From JAAFJU01 sp043764895 (GTDB lineage Bacteria; Cyanobacteriota; Cyanobacteriia; Leptolyngbyales; Leptolyngbyaceae), in assembly GCA_043764895.1 (NCBI GenBank), contig JAYUJY010000064.1, positions 1 through 64,000 on the forward strand: DNA of 64,000 nucleotides, in the 5' to 3' direction. A model generated the notes under the pieces. That model saw only the letters and a program-made list of their open reading frames with translations. It made no database searches and was not told the origin of the DNA. Below, in pieces: positions 49,105-58,406 of the stretch. The translations under genes were made by a program, and so were the position numbers. Positions within the stretch are counted from its first letter, which is position 1, and every line of letters begins with the position of its first letter.

Positions 49105-50697
49105 ATGTCAAATACAAGTGTAATCCAGCACTCAAGTCCAATTCGATCGCCGGATTTTGTACCCCTTCGGACCTGGATAGGCGTAAGTGCAAGTATGTTA
49201 GGGGCGTTCATGGCCGTCCTAGATATTCAAATTACAAACTCGTCACTTCAGGACATTCAAGCCGCCTTGGGCGCAACATTGGAAGAAGGCTCGTGGATTT
49301 CTACGGCTTATCTCGTGGCAGAGATTGTCGTTATTCCACTGACAGGATGGCTATCCCAAGTCTTTTCGATTCGTCGCTATATCTTAGTCAATGCTGCACT
49401 CTTTATCTTCTTTTCTGTGTGCTGCGCATCGGCTTGGAATTTGCCATCTATGATTTTCTTTCGGGCCTTTCAAGGTGCAACAGGTGGCATTCTCATTCCC
49501 ATGGCGTTTACGAATATGCTCGTCAGCTTGCCGCCGTCCAAACAACCGATCGGGTTAGCGCTCTTTGCCCTTACAGCGACCTTTGCACCGTCGATCGGAC
49601 CCACATTAGGAGGATGGCTCACCAATAATTTTAGTTGGCACTATATTTTTTATCTTAATGTAATTCCGGGCTTACTCCTGCTTGCAGGGGTCTGGTATGG
49701 CGTCGCAAAACAACGGCCAAAACCTGAGTTGCTCAAGCAAGGGGACTGGTGGGGGATTTTGTCCATGGCGATCGGGCTGGCTTCTTTGCAGGTGGTGTTA
49801 GAAGAAGGGTCTCGAAAAGATTGGTTCAATTCGTCGTTAATCATCAACTTAAGTGCGATCGCGTTAGTTTTTTTAGCCCTATTTTTCTGGATTGAACTCA
49901 CGCGCAAGCAGCCGTTTATTGATTTACGTCTCTTACAGAATCGAAACTTCGGCCTTGCTAGCATTGTCAATGTATCCCTAGGAATTGGACTCTATGGCTC
50001 TATTTATGTACTCCCTTTATATCTAGCCCAAATCCAGAAATATAATGCCATGCAAATTGGTGAGGTCTTAATGTGGGCAGGACTTCCGCAACTCTTCCTG
50101 ATTCCCTTTGTTCCTAAGCTCATTAAAATACTGGATGTCCGGTTAGTGATTGCGATCGGCGTCAGTTTCTTCACGACCAGTTGTTTTATGAACTCTGACT
50201 TAACGCATCTCACGGGAATTGATCAGTTACGCTGGTCACAGCTTGTTCGAGCAATGGGTCAACCGCTCATCATGGTGCCACTATCGACCGTAGCAACGGC
50301 TGGGCTGTCCAAGACTCAGGCAGGTTCAGCTAGTGGATTATTTAATATGATGCGTAATTTAGGTGGTTCGTTTGGGATTGCGATCCTCGCGACATTGTTA
50401 ACGCAGCGGGAACAGTTTCACTCCAATCGGTTGGGTGATGCGGTTTCAGTGTATAACCCAGAAACACAGCAGCGCATTAAAGAATTGACCCAAGTGTTTG
50501 TAAGTCGGGGTACCGATCTTGCCACAGCTCAAGCCCAAGCTTTTAAGTCGATCGCAGGTCTAGTTAGCCGTGAAGCCTACGTTATGGCCTTCAATGATTG
50601 CTTCTATTTCATCGGTTTCGCATTGCTAATGAGTGGAATCGCAATTCTATTCCTCAAGAAAGTCAAACCTTCCGACGGTCCCAGCGGCGCGCATTAG
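49105..50697 (+). CDS. DHA2 family efflux MFS transporter (EmrB-like)
   Basis: A 530-aa protein with 14 predicted membrane segments. The DHA2 signature AVLDIQITNSSLQDIQAALG and the motif C-like segment in GLALFALTATFAPSIGPTLGGWLTNNFSWHYIFYLNVIPGLL are clear. It exports drugs or other amphipathic compounds by proton antiport. It pairs with the adaptor at 47716, forming a tripartite pump together with an outer-membrane factor encoded elsewhere. The substrate is unknown. Confidence 0.93.
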   Translation: MSNTSVIQHSSPIRSPDFVPLRTWIGVSASMLGAFMAVLDIQITNSSLQDIQAALGATLEEGSWISTAYLVAEIVVIPLTGWLSQVFSIRRYILVNAALFIFFSVCCASAWNLPSMIFFRAFQGATGGILIPMAFTNMLVSLPPSKQPIGLALFALTATFAPSIGPTLGGWLTNNFSWHYIFYLNVIPGLLLLAGVWYGVAKQRPKPELLKQGDWWGILSMAIGLASLQVVLEEGSRKDWFNSSLIINLSAIALVFLALFFWIELTRKQPFIDLRLLQNRNFGLASIVNVSLGIGLYGSIYVLPLYLAQIQKYNAMQIGEVLMWAGLPQLFLIPFVPKLIKILDVRLVIAIGVSFFTTSCFMNSDLTHLTGIDQLRWSQLVRAMGQPLIMVPLSTVATAGLSKTQAGSASGLFNMMRNLGGSFGIAILATLLTQREQFHSNRLGDAVSVYNPETQQRIKELTQVFVSRGTDLATAQAQAFKSIAGLVSREAYVMAFNDCFYFIGFALLMSGIAILFLKKVKPSDGPSGAH

Positions 50698-50778
50698 ACA
50701 TTTCAGAGATATCTCAGAGACCAGAGAGTGTAAAATAATCGTTGACAGTCGATCGCACTACTTCGTCCTGACCTACTA

Positions 50779-51289
50779 ATGGCAAAACCAACGCAAAAAG
50801 ATGAACAGGATGCCCCGTGGAAGAACATCCTGAAAACTTATTTCCGTGAAGGAATGGAGTTTTTCTTTCCACAGGTAGCCTTTGAAGTTGATTGGTCTCA
50901 ACCGATCGAATTTCTTGACAAGGAGTTTAGTAAAATTGCACCGGAGCCGTAAGATTTGGAAGATGCGCCTAGTCCGAAGTCTCCATGAATCGGGCTATAA
51001 TAAAAAAGATTTGCTGAACCTTTTCAAATTCATCGACTGGATTTTAAATCTGCCGAAGCCTTTGGAAACTGAGTTCTGGCAAGAACTAAAAGCCTATGAG
51101 GAGGACCGGAAGATGCCTTATATTACGAGTGTCGAACGCATTGGCTACGATCGAGGCAAGGTCGAAGGACAGGAAGAAAAAGCGATCTCAATCGCACTCA
51201 ACATGCTTCAAGATAATCTTCCATTAGAAACGATCGCCCGCTTCACAGGACTGACGATCGCCCAACTCCAACGACTCCAAAATTCATAG
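50779..51289 (+). pseudogene. Broken Rpn-family (PD-(D/E)XK) nuclease gene
   Basis: An N-terminal fragment starts at ATG 50779 (MAKPTQKDEQDAPWKNILKT; YFREGMEFFFPQVAFEVDWS; IEFLDKEFSKIAPEP) and stops at 50952. The C-terminal part continues in another frame from about 50945 (RKIWKMRLVRSLHESGYNKKD, LLNLFKFIDWILNLPKPLE, ERIGYDRGKVEGQEEKAISI). These are the two ends of a typical Rpn/DUF4351-like cyanobacterial protein; the middle with the catalytic core is missing. An internal deletion with frame change is the simplest explanation. The gene is therefore probably inactive. Confidence 0.75.
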
Positions 51290-51410
51290 GTACATACGAT
51301 CGAGGATATTGGGAAGGCGTGATAGTTTATACTACCTATCACTACGCATAGGTTTGAGATGTTGACCTTGCGGAACTACCCATATCACGAATGCCCACAC
51401 CCCAACCATC

Positions 51411-52676
51411 ATGATTTATCGACGATCGTTTCGGGCATTGCTAGCGACCTTGTTCGGCAGCCTTAGCTTAACGCCAGTTTTCAGCCAAAGCGTCCTTGCA
51501 CAAGTCCCTGCGGGATCGGTTTGCCCTGCGCAGCTTAGCCGTCAGCTCGATCGGATTGCCCTTCGGGTGCCAGGGCAGTGGAGTGTTCTCGTCCAAAATC
51601 AAGCTTCGGTAGGTCAACGGCAAAACCTCTACGCCAACAACCCTTCAACCTTATTAATCCCCGCCTCGAATAACAAAGTCTTTACGACGGCGGCGGCCTT
51701 GGCAAAATTGGGTGGACAATATCAACTTCGGACGCCTGTACTCGGTAGTGCGATCGGGCCAGAGTTAGCCACAATGCGAGTCGTCGGTCAAGGTGATCCA
51801 AGCTTTAGCACTAGCCAGCTCAGAACCTTAACGCAACAACTCAAGCAAAAAGGAATCCGCCGGGTCAATCTTTTAATTGGTGACGATACTGTATTTCGGG
51901 GTGAGCCATACAATCCCTTTTGGGCGACTCGGCATCGGGGTGAAGGCTATGCAGCTCCGGTCAACAGCCTGCTTGTTAATGAGAATAACATCTTCGATAG
52001 TTCAGTTCCGAATCCCGGAAACTACTTTGTAGGCGAGTTTCGCAAGATTCTAACCGCCTCTGGAATTCAAGTGATTCAGTCTACGCTGGTCAAACGGACT
52101 CCGGCCTCTGCCAGTGAAATCGAACTCGCCGCCGTCCTTTCACCCCCGCTCTCACAACTGATTAACGAAACCAATCAAAACAGCAATAACGTCTACGCTG
52201 AAGCCATTCTGAAAACGCTAGGACGATTGCAAGAGCCAACGTCTTTAGACACGAGCGCAAGTGGTGTGAATGCCGTTCGACAGATTCTGAGCGGTCTAGA
52301 TGTGAATCCAAATCGGTATAGCATGGTCGATGGATCTGGATTAGCAGAACGCGATCGTGCTAGCGCTGAAGCCTTCGTCCAAACCCTGCAAGCCATGGCC
52401 CTGCAACCCGAAGCGCAAACCTTTCGTCGATCGCTTGCCGTGGCCGGACGAAGCGGAACCTTAACCAATCGTATGGGCAACACGTCAGCAGCAGGAATCG
52501 TCTCTGCCAAAACGGGGACGTTACAGGGTGCCGTGGGATTGTCCGGTTATATTAGTCCGCCGAATTATGTGCCCTTAGTGTTTAGTATCATCGTTAACTC
52601 TGATAATTCCGCCTCAACATTACGCGGTGCTATTGATGAAATGGTCGTCCTCCTATCCCGCTTAAGAAATTGCTAA
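51411..52676 (+). CDS. dacB: D-alanyl-D-alanine carboxypeptidase/endopeptidase (DacB/PBP4 type)
   Basis: A 421-aa exported penicillin-binding protein. The signal peptide (FRALLATLFGSLSLTPVFSQS) ends near VLAQVPAG. The active-site motifs are SxxK in LIPASNNKVFTTAAAL, SxN in ETNQNSNNVYAEAIL, and KTG in VSAKTGTLQGAVG. It cleaves terminal D-Ala or cross-bridges in peptidoglycan in the periplasm. The family usually has a large insertion domain between the first and second motifs, as here. It is followed closely by a glycosyltransferase gene. Start ATG at 51411. Confidence 0.93.
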   Translation: MIYRRSFRALLATLFGSLSLTPVFSQSVLAQVPAGSVCPAQLSRQLDRIALRVPGQWSVLVQNQASVGQRQNLYANNPSTLLIPASNNKVFTTAAALAKLGGQYQLRTPVLGSAIGPELATMRVVGQGDPSFSTSQLRTLTQQLKQKGIRRVNLLIGDDTVFRGEPYNPFWATRHRGEGYAAPVNSLLVNENNIFDSSVPNPGNYFVGEFRKILTASGIQVIQSTLVKRTPASASEIELAAVLSPPLSQLINETNQNSNNVYAEAILKTLGRLQEPTSLDTSASGVNAVRQILSGLDVNPNRYSMVDGSGLAERDRASAEAFVQTLQAMALQPEAQTFRRSLAVAGRSGTLTNRMGNTSAAGIVSAKTGTLQGAVGLSGYISPPNYVPLVFSIIVNSDNSASTLRGAIDEMVVLLSRLRNC

Positions 52677-52749
52677 CCCAAACATCACCCCGACGCAGTA
52701 TTGTTATACGGTGTTAATTCAACCCAAGGGCGATCAGAGCTATATTTTT

Positions 52750-53529
52750 ATGACGAATCGAGGTGTAATTTATTGTGCAACAACGCGTGATCAGTATCTA
52801 GAAGCCGCGTTGATTAGTGCAATGGCATTGCGTCAGCTTGACCCATCACTGCCCGTTACCATTATCTCCGATCGACCGTTGCTCCAGCAGTTTCCCGTCT
52901 GTGATTACGGCATTACACCCCGATTTGTAGAACCACATGAGCTAGATGACCAAGGCGCATTTTTGTCGCGGTCCATCAAGACCCAACTGTCGCGCTTCAG
53001 CCCCTATGAGGAAACTCTATTTCTGGATGCGGACATCTTACCCATACGCCCAGTAAGCACGCTGTGGGCCTACCTTGACCACGGCGATTTTGCAATGGTG
53101 CTCGATCGAAATCCCACCGTTGGACAATGCGATCATGTGGCTCAAGAAGAGATAGACTACACCCTCAATCAGGTGCCGGGAAAGACTCCCCATTTCAATA
53201 GTGGCGTTATGGTTTGGCGCAAGACGCCTGATACGCAGCAGCTTTTTCAGAATTGGCACCAAGAATGGCAACACTTTAAAAAACAAGATCAACTCGCACT
53301 AGTGAGAGCACTGAACAGAACATCAATAGTCGTTGTCTCCCTACCTGGAACCTACAACACCTCTCCCAGGGATGCAGCGCCTCTTCTTGAGCAAGATATT
53401 GAAGTCCATTTATTGCACTGCTGGGGCGGAGTAGTTATGGCGGGCGGCTATCCTCCCTTTGCCAAGACGTACTATCCGAACGTAGTCAGTGCGGTAGAAG
53501 AACATCTGAAGTTCGATCGGTTGTCATAA
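52750..53529 (+). CDS. GT-A type glycosyltransferase/nucleotide-sugar transferase
   Basis: About 259 aa from the ATG at 52750 (MTNRGVIYCATTRDQYLEAAL); the GTG at 52711 would add 13 poorly conserved residues. The DxD-type metal site is ETLFLDADILPIRPV. PHFNSGVMVWRKTPDTQQLF and HLLHCWGGVV are typical of GT8-like or related families. It transfers a sugar from a nucleotide sugar to an unknown acceptor. It lies downstream of dacB on the same strand, so a cell-envelope role is possible. Confidence 0.78.
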   Translation: MTNRGVIYCATTRDQYLEAALISAMALRQLDPSLPVTIISDRPLLQQFPVCDYGITPRFVEPHELDDQGAFLSRSIKTQLSRFSPYEETLFLDADILPIRPVSTLWAYLDHGDFAMVLDRNPTVGQCDHVAQEEIDYTLNQVPGKTPHFNSGVMVWRKTPDTQQLFQNWHQEWQHFKKQDQLALVRALNRTSIVVVSLPGTYNTSPRDAAPLLEQDIEVHLLHCWGGVVMAGGYPPFAKTYYPNVVSAVEEHLKFDRLS

Positions 53530-53538
53530 TTATTTGCA

Positions 53539-53562
53539 ACGTTTTGTATCGTATTCAACCAA
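53539..53562 (+). promoter_or_regulatory. Shared upstream motif, copy 1
   Basis: ACGTTTTGTATCGTATTCAA followed by CCAA. It contains the imperfect dyad TTG-N-AT-N3-AT-N-CAA. The same block occurs at 58216 upstream of the stress protein gene. It lies 148 bp before the start at 53687 and is followed by a second common block, CAAGAAATAGAAC. Confidence 0.6.
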
Positions 53563-53686
53563 CTTATACAAGAAATAGAACGTTAGTTGATCACACTAAG
53601 AGCACGAGGTCATTGCTCGACTTCGGGCTGGCTCATCTCAAGATGAATCGATCGAAGGAAAATATATATGTTAAAAAGGAATAATT

Positions 53687-54112
53687 ATGAGTGTCGCACT
53701 TGACAACTTCACGAAGCAACTCCACGATAATCTAGAAGCAGTTGAGAGCCGTGCAAATTCTCTCAAGGAGAGCATTCAATCATCACCTAGAAAAACTCAA
53801 GCTGAAATTCAACTTAAATTGGATGAGGCCAAGAAAGCACTAGACGCTAAGAAAAAGGAGTTCGACGGATATCGGGCAACTCTTAAGTCTCAATTTGAGG
53901 AGAAAGAGTCGGAAGTCATGGCCAACGTTGAGGAGTGGAGAGTCACTCGCGAAGTCAAAAAACTCGAACACCGTGCCGACCGATCGGAACAGTATGCGTC
54001 TACGGCAATGTTCTTAGCGATGGCCACCATAGAAGAAGCTGAAAAAGCCACCCTAGAGGCGATCGCAGCTAGATTAGATGCCAAAGTAGCGGCTTCTCCC
54101 ATCAAGAAGTAG
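53687..54112 (+). CDS. Coiled-coil hypothetical protein, 141 aa
   Basis: A charged, almost entirely helical protein: SVALDNFTKQLHDNLEAVES, KTQAEIQLKLDEAKKALDAK and a C-terminal ASTAMFLAMATIEEAEKATL segment that could lie along a membrane or form an amphipathic helix. A long coiled coil is predicted from the heptad spacing. It has no recognised enzymatic domain. The upstream motif shared with the 58407 gene suggests co-regulation with the stress cluster. It precedes phosphoketolase, with a partial dispersed element in between. Confidence 0.75.
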   Translation: MSVALDNFTKQLHDNLEAVESRANSLKESIQSSPRKTQAEIQLKLDEAKKALDAKKKEFDGYRATLKSQFEEKESEVMANVEEWRVTREVKKLEHRADRSEQYASTAMFLAMATIEEAEKATLEAIAARLDAKVAASPIKK

Positions 54113-54130
54113 CATAAAGCCATCTCTGAA

Positions 54131-54238
54131 CCCCTAGTCGGTCTGGGGCACAGCATGGCCATGCCCCTACTCTCTGAAACCCTGATCTGTAGGGGCATGG
54201 CTCGCCGTGCCCCAAACCCAACGAAGAGAAGCAGACTA
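54131..54238 (-). mobile_element. MITE-like dispersed element, partial copy (core only)
   Basis: Contains GGGGCACAGCATGGCCATGC, GTAGGGGCATGGC and CCGTGCCCCAAACCCAACGA, i.e. the central palindrome, but neither the full arms nor clear terminal inverted repeats. It lies upstream of the xfp start. Confidence 0.62.
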
Positions 54239-54262
54239 CTAATCTATTTAAAGGTATTCTAC

Positions 54263-56728
54263 ATGACAGCCGATTTAACTTCTAAGACATCATTAGCTGA
54301 ACAGAATGCATCTACGCAGGATGGGTCTGTGAATACAGCTACACTTTCACCTGAAGAGCTGCAAAAAATGCATGGGTATTGGCGTGCTTGCAACTATTTA
54401 GCCGTTGGAATGATCTATCTTCAAGACAATCCTCTACTTCAAAAAACGCTGACGATCGATCATATCAAACCGCGACTCCTTGGACATTGGGGAACGAGTC
54501 CCGGCTTAAGTTTTATTTATATCCATTTGAATCGTCTGATTAAAAAATACGATCTCAATATGATCTTCGTTGCGGGTCCGGGACATGGCGCACCGGGGGT
54601 ATTGGGACCGATTTATCTAGAAGGGACTTATTCTGAAGTCTATCCCGACAAGACCCAAGATACGGTGGGAATGCAGAAATTCTTCAAGCAGTTTTCGTTT
54701 CCAGGGCACATTGGCAGCCACTGCACACCCGAAATGCCAGGTTCTATTCATGAAGGCGGTGAACTAGGCTACAGCTTGTCCCATGCTTACGGATCGGTCC
54801 TTGATTCGCCAGACTTAATTACAGCGGTAGTCGTAGGCGATGGAGAAGCGGAGACCGGACCACTTGCAACCGCGTGGCATTCTAATAAATTTCTGAATCC
54901 AATTCGAGATGGCGTTGTGTTACCGATTTTGCATCTTAACGGATACAAAATTGCGAACCCCAGCATTCTAGCTCGCATTTCCCATGATGAATTGGAATCC
55001 CTATTTCGGGGTTATGGCTACCATCCTTATTTTGTCGAGGGGAATGATCCTGAGACGATGCATGAACTGATGGCAACAGCACTTGAAAATTGTATCCTTC
55101 AGATTCGCACCCTTCAAACTGAAGCTCGCAGTGCTAATGCGAAACCCACTCGTCCGCGCTATCCCATGATCATCCTACGATCGCCCAAGGGATGGACAGG
55201 TCCCGAAAAAATCGATGGCCATCAGGTAGAAGGTTCATGGCGATCTCATCAAGTTCCGATCGCCAATATGTCGGCACCGGGACACTTACAACTGCTCGAA
55301 AACTGGCTGCGGAGCTATAAGCCAGAAGAACTCTTTGACGCCAACGGAACGCTGATGCCAGATCTTCAATCACTGGCCCCTCAAGGCGTGCAGCGGATGA
55401 GTGCCAATCCTTATAGCAACGGCGGGACAGTGCGAAAGGAACTGCGGCTACCTGATTATCGAGACTATGCCGTAGCGGTGACGCAGCCGGGAGAAACACG
55501 GGCAGAAAACACGCAGGTTTTGGGACTCTTTCTGCGAGAGGTGATGGCGAACAACATGAGTAGTTTTCGCCTCTTCGGACCCGATGAAACCGCATCCAAC
55601 CGACTTCAGGATATGTACTCAGTCACGAAGAAGACTTGGATGGCTGATTATTTGCCTGAAGATGCTGATGGTGGCGAGCTATCGCCTGACGGACGGGTGA
55701 TGGAAATGTTAAGTGAACATACGTTGCAGGGGTGGTTAGAAGGGTATCTCCTCACCGGGCACCATGGATTACTGAATACCTATGAAGCCTTTGCCCATGT
55801 CATCGATTCAATGTTAAATCAACATGCAAAATGGTTAGATAGCTCTAAACATTCTGTAACTTGGCGATCGCCTATTTCATCTTTAAATATTTTACTTTCA
55901 TCGGTCGTCTGGAGGCAAGATCACAATGGATTTAGCCATCAAGATCCAGGATTTATTGACCTCGTAACCAACAAAAGCCCTAGCGTCACGCGGATTTATT
56001 TACCGCCAGATGGGAATTGTTTACTTTCGGTTGCCGATCACTGTTTGCGGAGTACGGATTACATTAATGTGATTGTGTCCGACAAACAAATGCACCGTCA
56101 ATACCTCACGATCGACCAAGCCATCACCCACTGTACAAAAGGAATTGGGATTTGGGATTGGGCTAGCACGGATGACTGCGGGACTGCGGCTGACGAGCCG
56201 GATGTGATTTTGGCCTGTTGTGGAGATATTCCTACAATGGAGTCTTTGGCCGCAGCAAGTATTTTACGCCACGAGTTACCGCACTTAAAGGTGCGCTTCA
56301 TTAATGTGGTCGATCTATACAAATTGATGCACCCAAAAGACCACATCCATGGATTGTCAGAAATTGATTTCGAGACTCTATTTACAATTGATAAACCCAT
56401 TATTTTTAATTTTCATGGGTATCCCTGGTTAATTCATAAGTTAACTTATGCACGCCAAAATCAAGACCGAATCCATGTGCGAGGCTACAAAGAAAAGGGA
56501 AATATCAACACGCCGCTAGAACTTGCCATTCGGAATCAAATCGATCGATTTAATTTAGTGATTGATGTGATTAACCGAGTGCCAAAGCTGAGATCTAGCG
56601 CAGCCCATGTGAAGGAAAAAATGAAAGATGCCATCATCGTGAACTTGAACTACGCCTTTGAGCATGGTAAAGACCAAGATGACATCGTGAATTGGAAATG
56701 GTCATCCAATCCGGACCCTAGAAACTAG
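54263..56728 (+). CDS. xfp: Xylulose-5-phosphate/fructose-6-phosphate phosphoketolase
   Basis: About 821 aa from the ATG at 54263 (MTADLTSKTSLAEQNAST); longer upstream frames run through the dispersed element and are not part of it. The thiamine diphosphate-binding domain shows AGPGHGAPGVLGPIYLEGTYSE, FPGHIGSHCTPEMPGSIHEGGELGYSLSHAYG, VVGDGEAETGPLATAWHSNKF, and a C-terminal WRQDHNGFSHQDPGFIDLV. It splits xylulose 5-phosphate or fructose 6-phosphate with phosphate to give acetyl phosphate. Acetate kinase, encoded next, then yields ATP and acetate. Its stop codon is the TAG of the CTAG end of the next dispersed element. Confidence 0.95.
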   Translation: MTADLTSKTSLAEQNASTQDGSVNTATLSPEELQKMHGYWRACNYLAVGMIYLQDNPLLQKTLTIDHIKPRLLGHWGTSPGLSFIYIHLNRLIKKYDLNMIFVAGPGHGAPGVLGPIYLEGTYSEVYPDKTQDTVGMQKFFKQFSFPGHIGSHCTPEMPGSIHEGGELGYSLSHAYGSVLDSPDLITAVVVGDGEAETGPLATAWHSNKFLNPIRDGVVLPILHLNGYKIANPSILARISHDELESLFRGYGYHPYFVEGNDPETMHELMATALENCILQIRTLQTEARSANAKPTRPRYPMIILRSPKGWTGPEKIDGHQVEGSWRSHQVPIANMSAPGHLQLLENWLRSYKPEELFDANGTLMPDLQSLAPQGVQRMSANPYSNGGTVRKELRLPDYRDYAVAVTQPGETRAENTQVLGLFLREVMANNMSSFRLFGPDETASNRLQDMYSVTKKTWMADYLPEDADGGELSPDGRVMEMLSEHTLQGWLEGYLLTGHHGLLNTYEAFAHVIDSMLNQHAKWLDSSKHSVTWRSPISSLNILLSSVVWRQDHNGFSHQDPGFIDLVTNKSPSVTRIYLPPDGNCLLSVADHCLRSTDYINVIVSDKQMHRQYLTIDQAITHCTKGIGIWDWASTDDCGTAADEPDVILACCGDIPTMESLAAASILRHELPHLKVRFINVVDLYKLMHPKDHIHGLSEIDFETLFTIDKPIIFNFHGYPWLIHKLTYARQNQDRIHVRGYKEKGNINTPLELAIRNQIDRFNLVIDVINRVPKLRSSAAHVKEKMKDAIIVNLNYAFEHGKDQDDIVNWKWSSNPDPRN

Positions 56729-56928
56729 TACCATGCGGCGTAGATAAGCCAGGTATTCAGAACCTCTTCGTTGGGTTTGGGGCACGGCAAGCCATGCCCC
56801 TACGGTCTCTAGAACCCGGATCTGTAGGGGAACAGTTTGCCGTGCCAAAGCGCAACGAAGAATAGATCAATAGGTCTGATTGTTTGGATTGTTTGCAATA
56901 CTGAATTACTTACGCCGCACAGTACTAG
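56725..56928 (+). mobile_element. MITE-like dispersed element, full copy 3, between xfp and ackA
   Basis: A 204-bp copy with CTAG at both ends. Terminal repeats are CTAGTACCATGCGGCGTAgA on the left and TTACGCCGCACAGTACTAG on the right. It has the core GGGGCACGGCAAGCCATGCC and a somewhat degenerate second half (GTAGGGGAACAGTTTGCCGT). It has the same orientation as the copy at 2266. It begins inside the xfp stop codon and ends 9 bp before the ackA ATG. Confidence 0.8.
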
Positions 56929-56937
56929 AAACCCACT

Positions 56938-58164
56938 ATGAAAATTCTTGTCTTGAATGCAGGATCGAGCAGTCAGAAAAGTGCGCTCTATGATTTTCAA
57001 CACTTCCAAGATTCCGACGCGCCACTTAGACCATTGTGGAGTGCCGAAATAACCTGGAACACGGGAACAGCCACCGCAGAGCTGCATGTAGAGACCTCTT
57101 CAGGAGCAGAATACTCCAGTCAGTTTCCCAATAACGATCGCAAATCTGGAATGCTACAGATGTTGCAGACGCTATGGTCTGGGTGTACCCAAGTGATTGA
57201 AACTGCATCCGCTATTGATGCAGTCGGACATCGCGTCGTCCACGGTGGAACGATTACATCTCACGCACTCCGAATCGATACCCAGGTCAAAGCGACGATC
57301 GCCTCTTTGATTCCTTTAGCGCCCAGCCATAATCCCATCAATCTAGAAGGAATCGAACTCATTGAGGCATTATTAGGTCCAGAAGTTCACCAGTTTGCCG
57401 TATTTGACACTGCATTTCATAGTCAGATTCCGGATGCAGCCGCTATTTATCCGGGTCCCTATGATTGGGTTGAGCTTGGCATTCGGCGCTATGGATTTCA
57501 TGGGATTAGTCATGCCTACTGTAGTGATCGGATGTCGCAGTTACTAGGGCATGAAATACTAGGGCGTAGGGATCTTAAGCTCATCACCTGTCACTTGGGA
57601 AACGGTTGTTCTCTGGCTGCAATTAAAAACGGAATAAGTGTTGACACCACCATGGGCTTTACGCCGTTAGAAGGACTGATGATGGGGAGTCGATCGGGTT
57701 CAGTCGATCCTGGAATCTTACTGTATCTGATTACAGAACAGGGCTATGATGCGACGACACTGGATACATTGCTCAACCAACAATCGGGACTAAAAGGACT
57801 ATCCGGAATTTCCCATGACATGCGACAGGTGAAAGCAGCGATGAAGTCAGGAAACCTCCGTGCAAAGTTGGCTTGGGATGTCTATATTCATCGGATTCGA
57901 TCGGGCGTTGGAGCGATGTTGATGAACTTAAATGGCCTTGATGCATTGGTTTTTACGGCGGGGGTGGGAGAACATGACTCAGAGGTCCGATCGGCAGTTT
58001 GTCAGGGGTTAGGGTTTTTGGGTTTGACCCTGGATGAAGCACTGAATCAAGAAGGGACGGGCGATCGCGATATTGCAACACAGGATTCCCTTGTGCGTAT
58101 TTGGGTGTTGCAGACCCAAGAAGATTGGCAAATTGCAAGAAGCTGCTGGAGTTGCTTAGGGTAA
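56938..58164 (+). CDS. ackA: Acetate kinase
   Basis: A 408-aa kinase of the ASKHA superfamily. The N-terminus MKILVLNAGSSSQKSALYDF is the adenosine/phosphate-binding motif. It continues with AVDAVGHRVVHGGT, FAVFDTAFHSQIPDAAAIYPGPYDWVELGIRRYGFHGISHAYCSDR in overview, and TCHLGNGCSLAAIKNG. It interconverts acetyl phosphate and ADP with acetate and ATP. Here it should use acetyl phosphate made by the adjacent phosphoketolase. The two genes are separated only by the dispersed element. Confidence 0.96.
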   Translation: MKILVLNAGSSSQKSALYDFQHFQDSDAPLRPLWSAEITWNTGTATAELHVETSSGAEYSSQFPNNDRKSGMLQMLQTLWSGCTQVIETASAIDAVGHRVVHGGTITSHALRIDTQVKATIASLIPLAPSHNPINLEGIELIEALLGPEVHQFAVFDTAFHSQIPDAAAIYPGPYDWVELGIRRYGFHGISHAYCSDRMSQLLGHEILGRRDLKLITCHLGNGCSLAAIKNGISVDTTMGFTPLEGLMMGSRSGSVDPGILLYLITEQGYDATTLDTLLNQQSGLKGLSGISHDMRQVKAAMKSGNLRAKLAWDVYIHRIRSGVGAMLMNLNGLDALVFTAGVGEHDSEVRSAVCQGLGFLGLTLDEALNQEGTGDRDIATQDSLVRIWVLQTQEDWQIARSCWSCLG

Positions 58165-58189
58165 TCGATCGCAACATCGCTAAGACAAT

Positions 58190-58208
58190 AGGGTGTGACC
58201 CTCATTTT
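58190..58208 (+). terminator. Weak hairpin after ackA
   Basis: AGGGT-GTG-ACCCT followed by CATTTTT. The stem is only 5 bp, so termination would be weak. Confidence 0.4.
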
Positions 58209-58215
58209 TAGCATG

Positions 58216-58239
58216 ACGTTTTGTATCGTATTCAATCAA
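58216..58239 (+). promoter_or_regulatory. Shared upstream motif, copy 2
   Basis: ACGTTTTGTATCGTATTCAA followed by TCAA, identical to the block at 53539 except one base. A second common block CAAGAAATCGAAC follows 15 bases later, and the whole is 191 bp upstream of the gene at 58407. Confidence 0.6.
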
Positions 58240-58406
58240 TTCAATCTATTAACCCAAGAAATCGAACACTCGTCTAGCACACTGACATTACAAGGCAAAG
58301 TGAATGTTCACACAGATAAGTTCAGTGCTGTGAATCAGTGTTGAACACAACGTTGAATCTATAAAAATTGCCTGTAAAGTCTTTATCCCATAACCTAGGT
58401 TCTATC

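Noticed and set aside
54155..54262. N-terminal extension of xfp
   Set aside because: It translates the partial dispersed repeat; the conserved protein begins at 54263.
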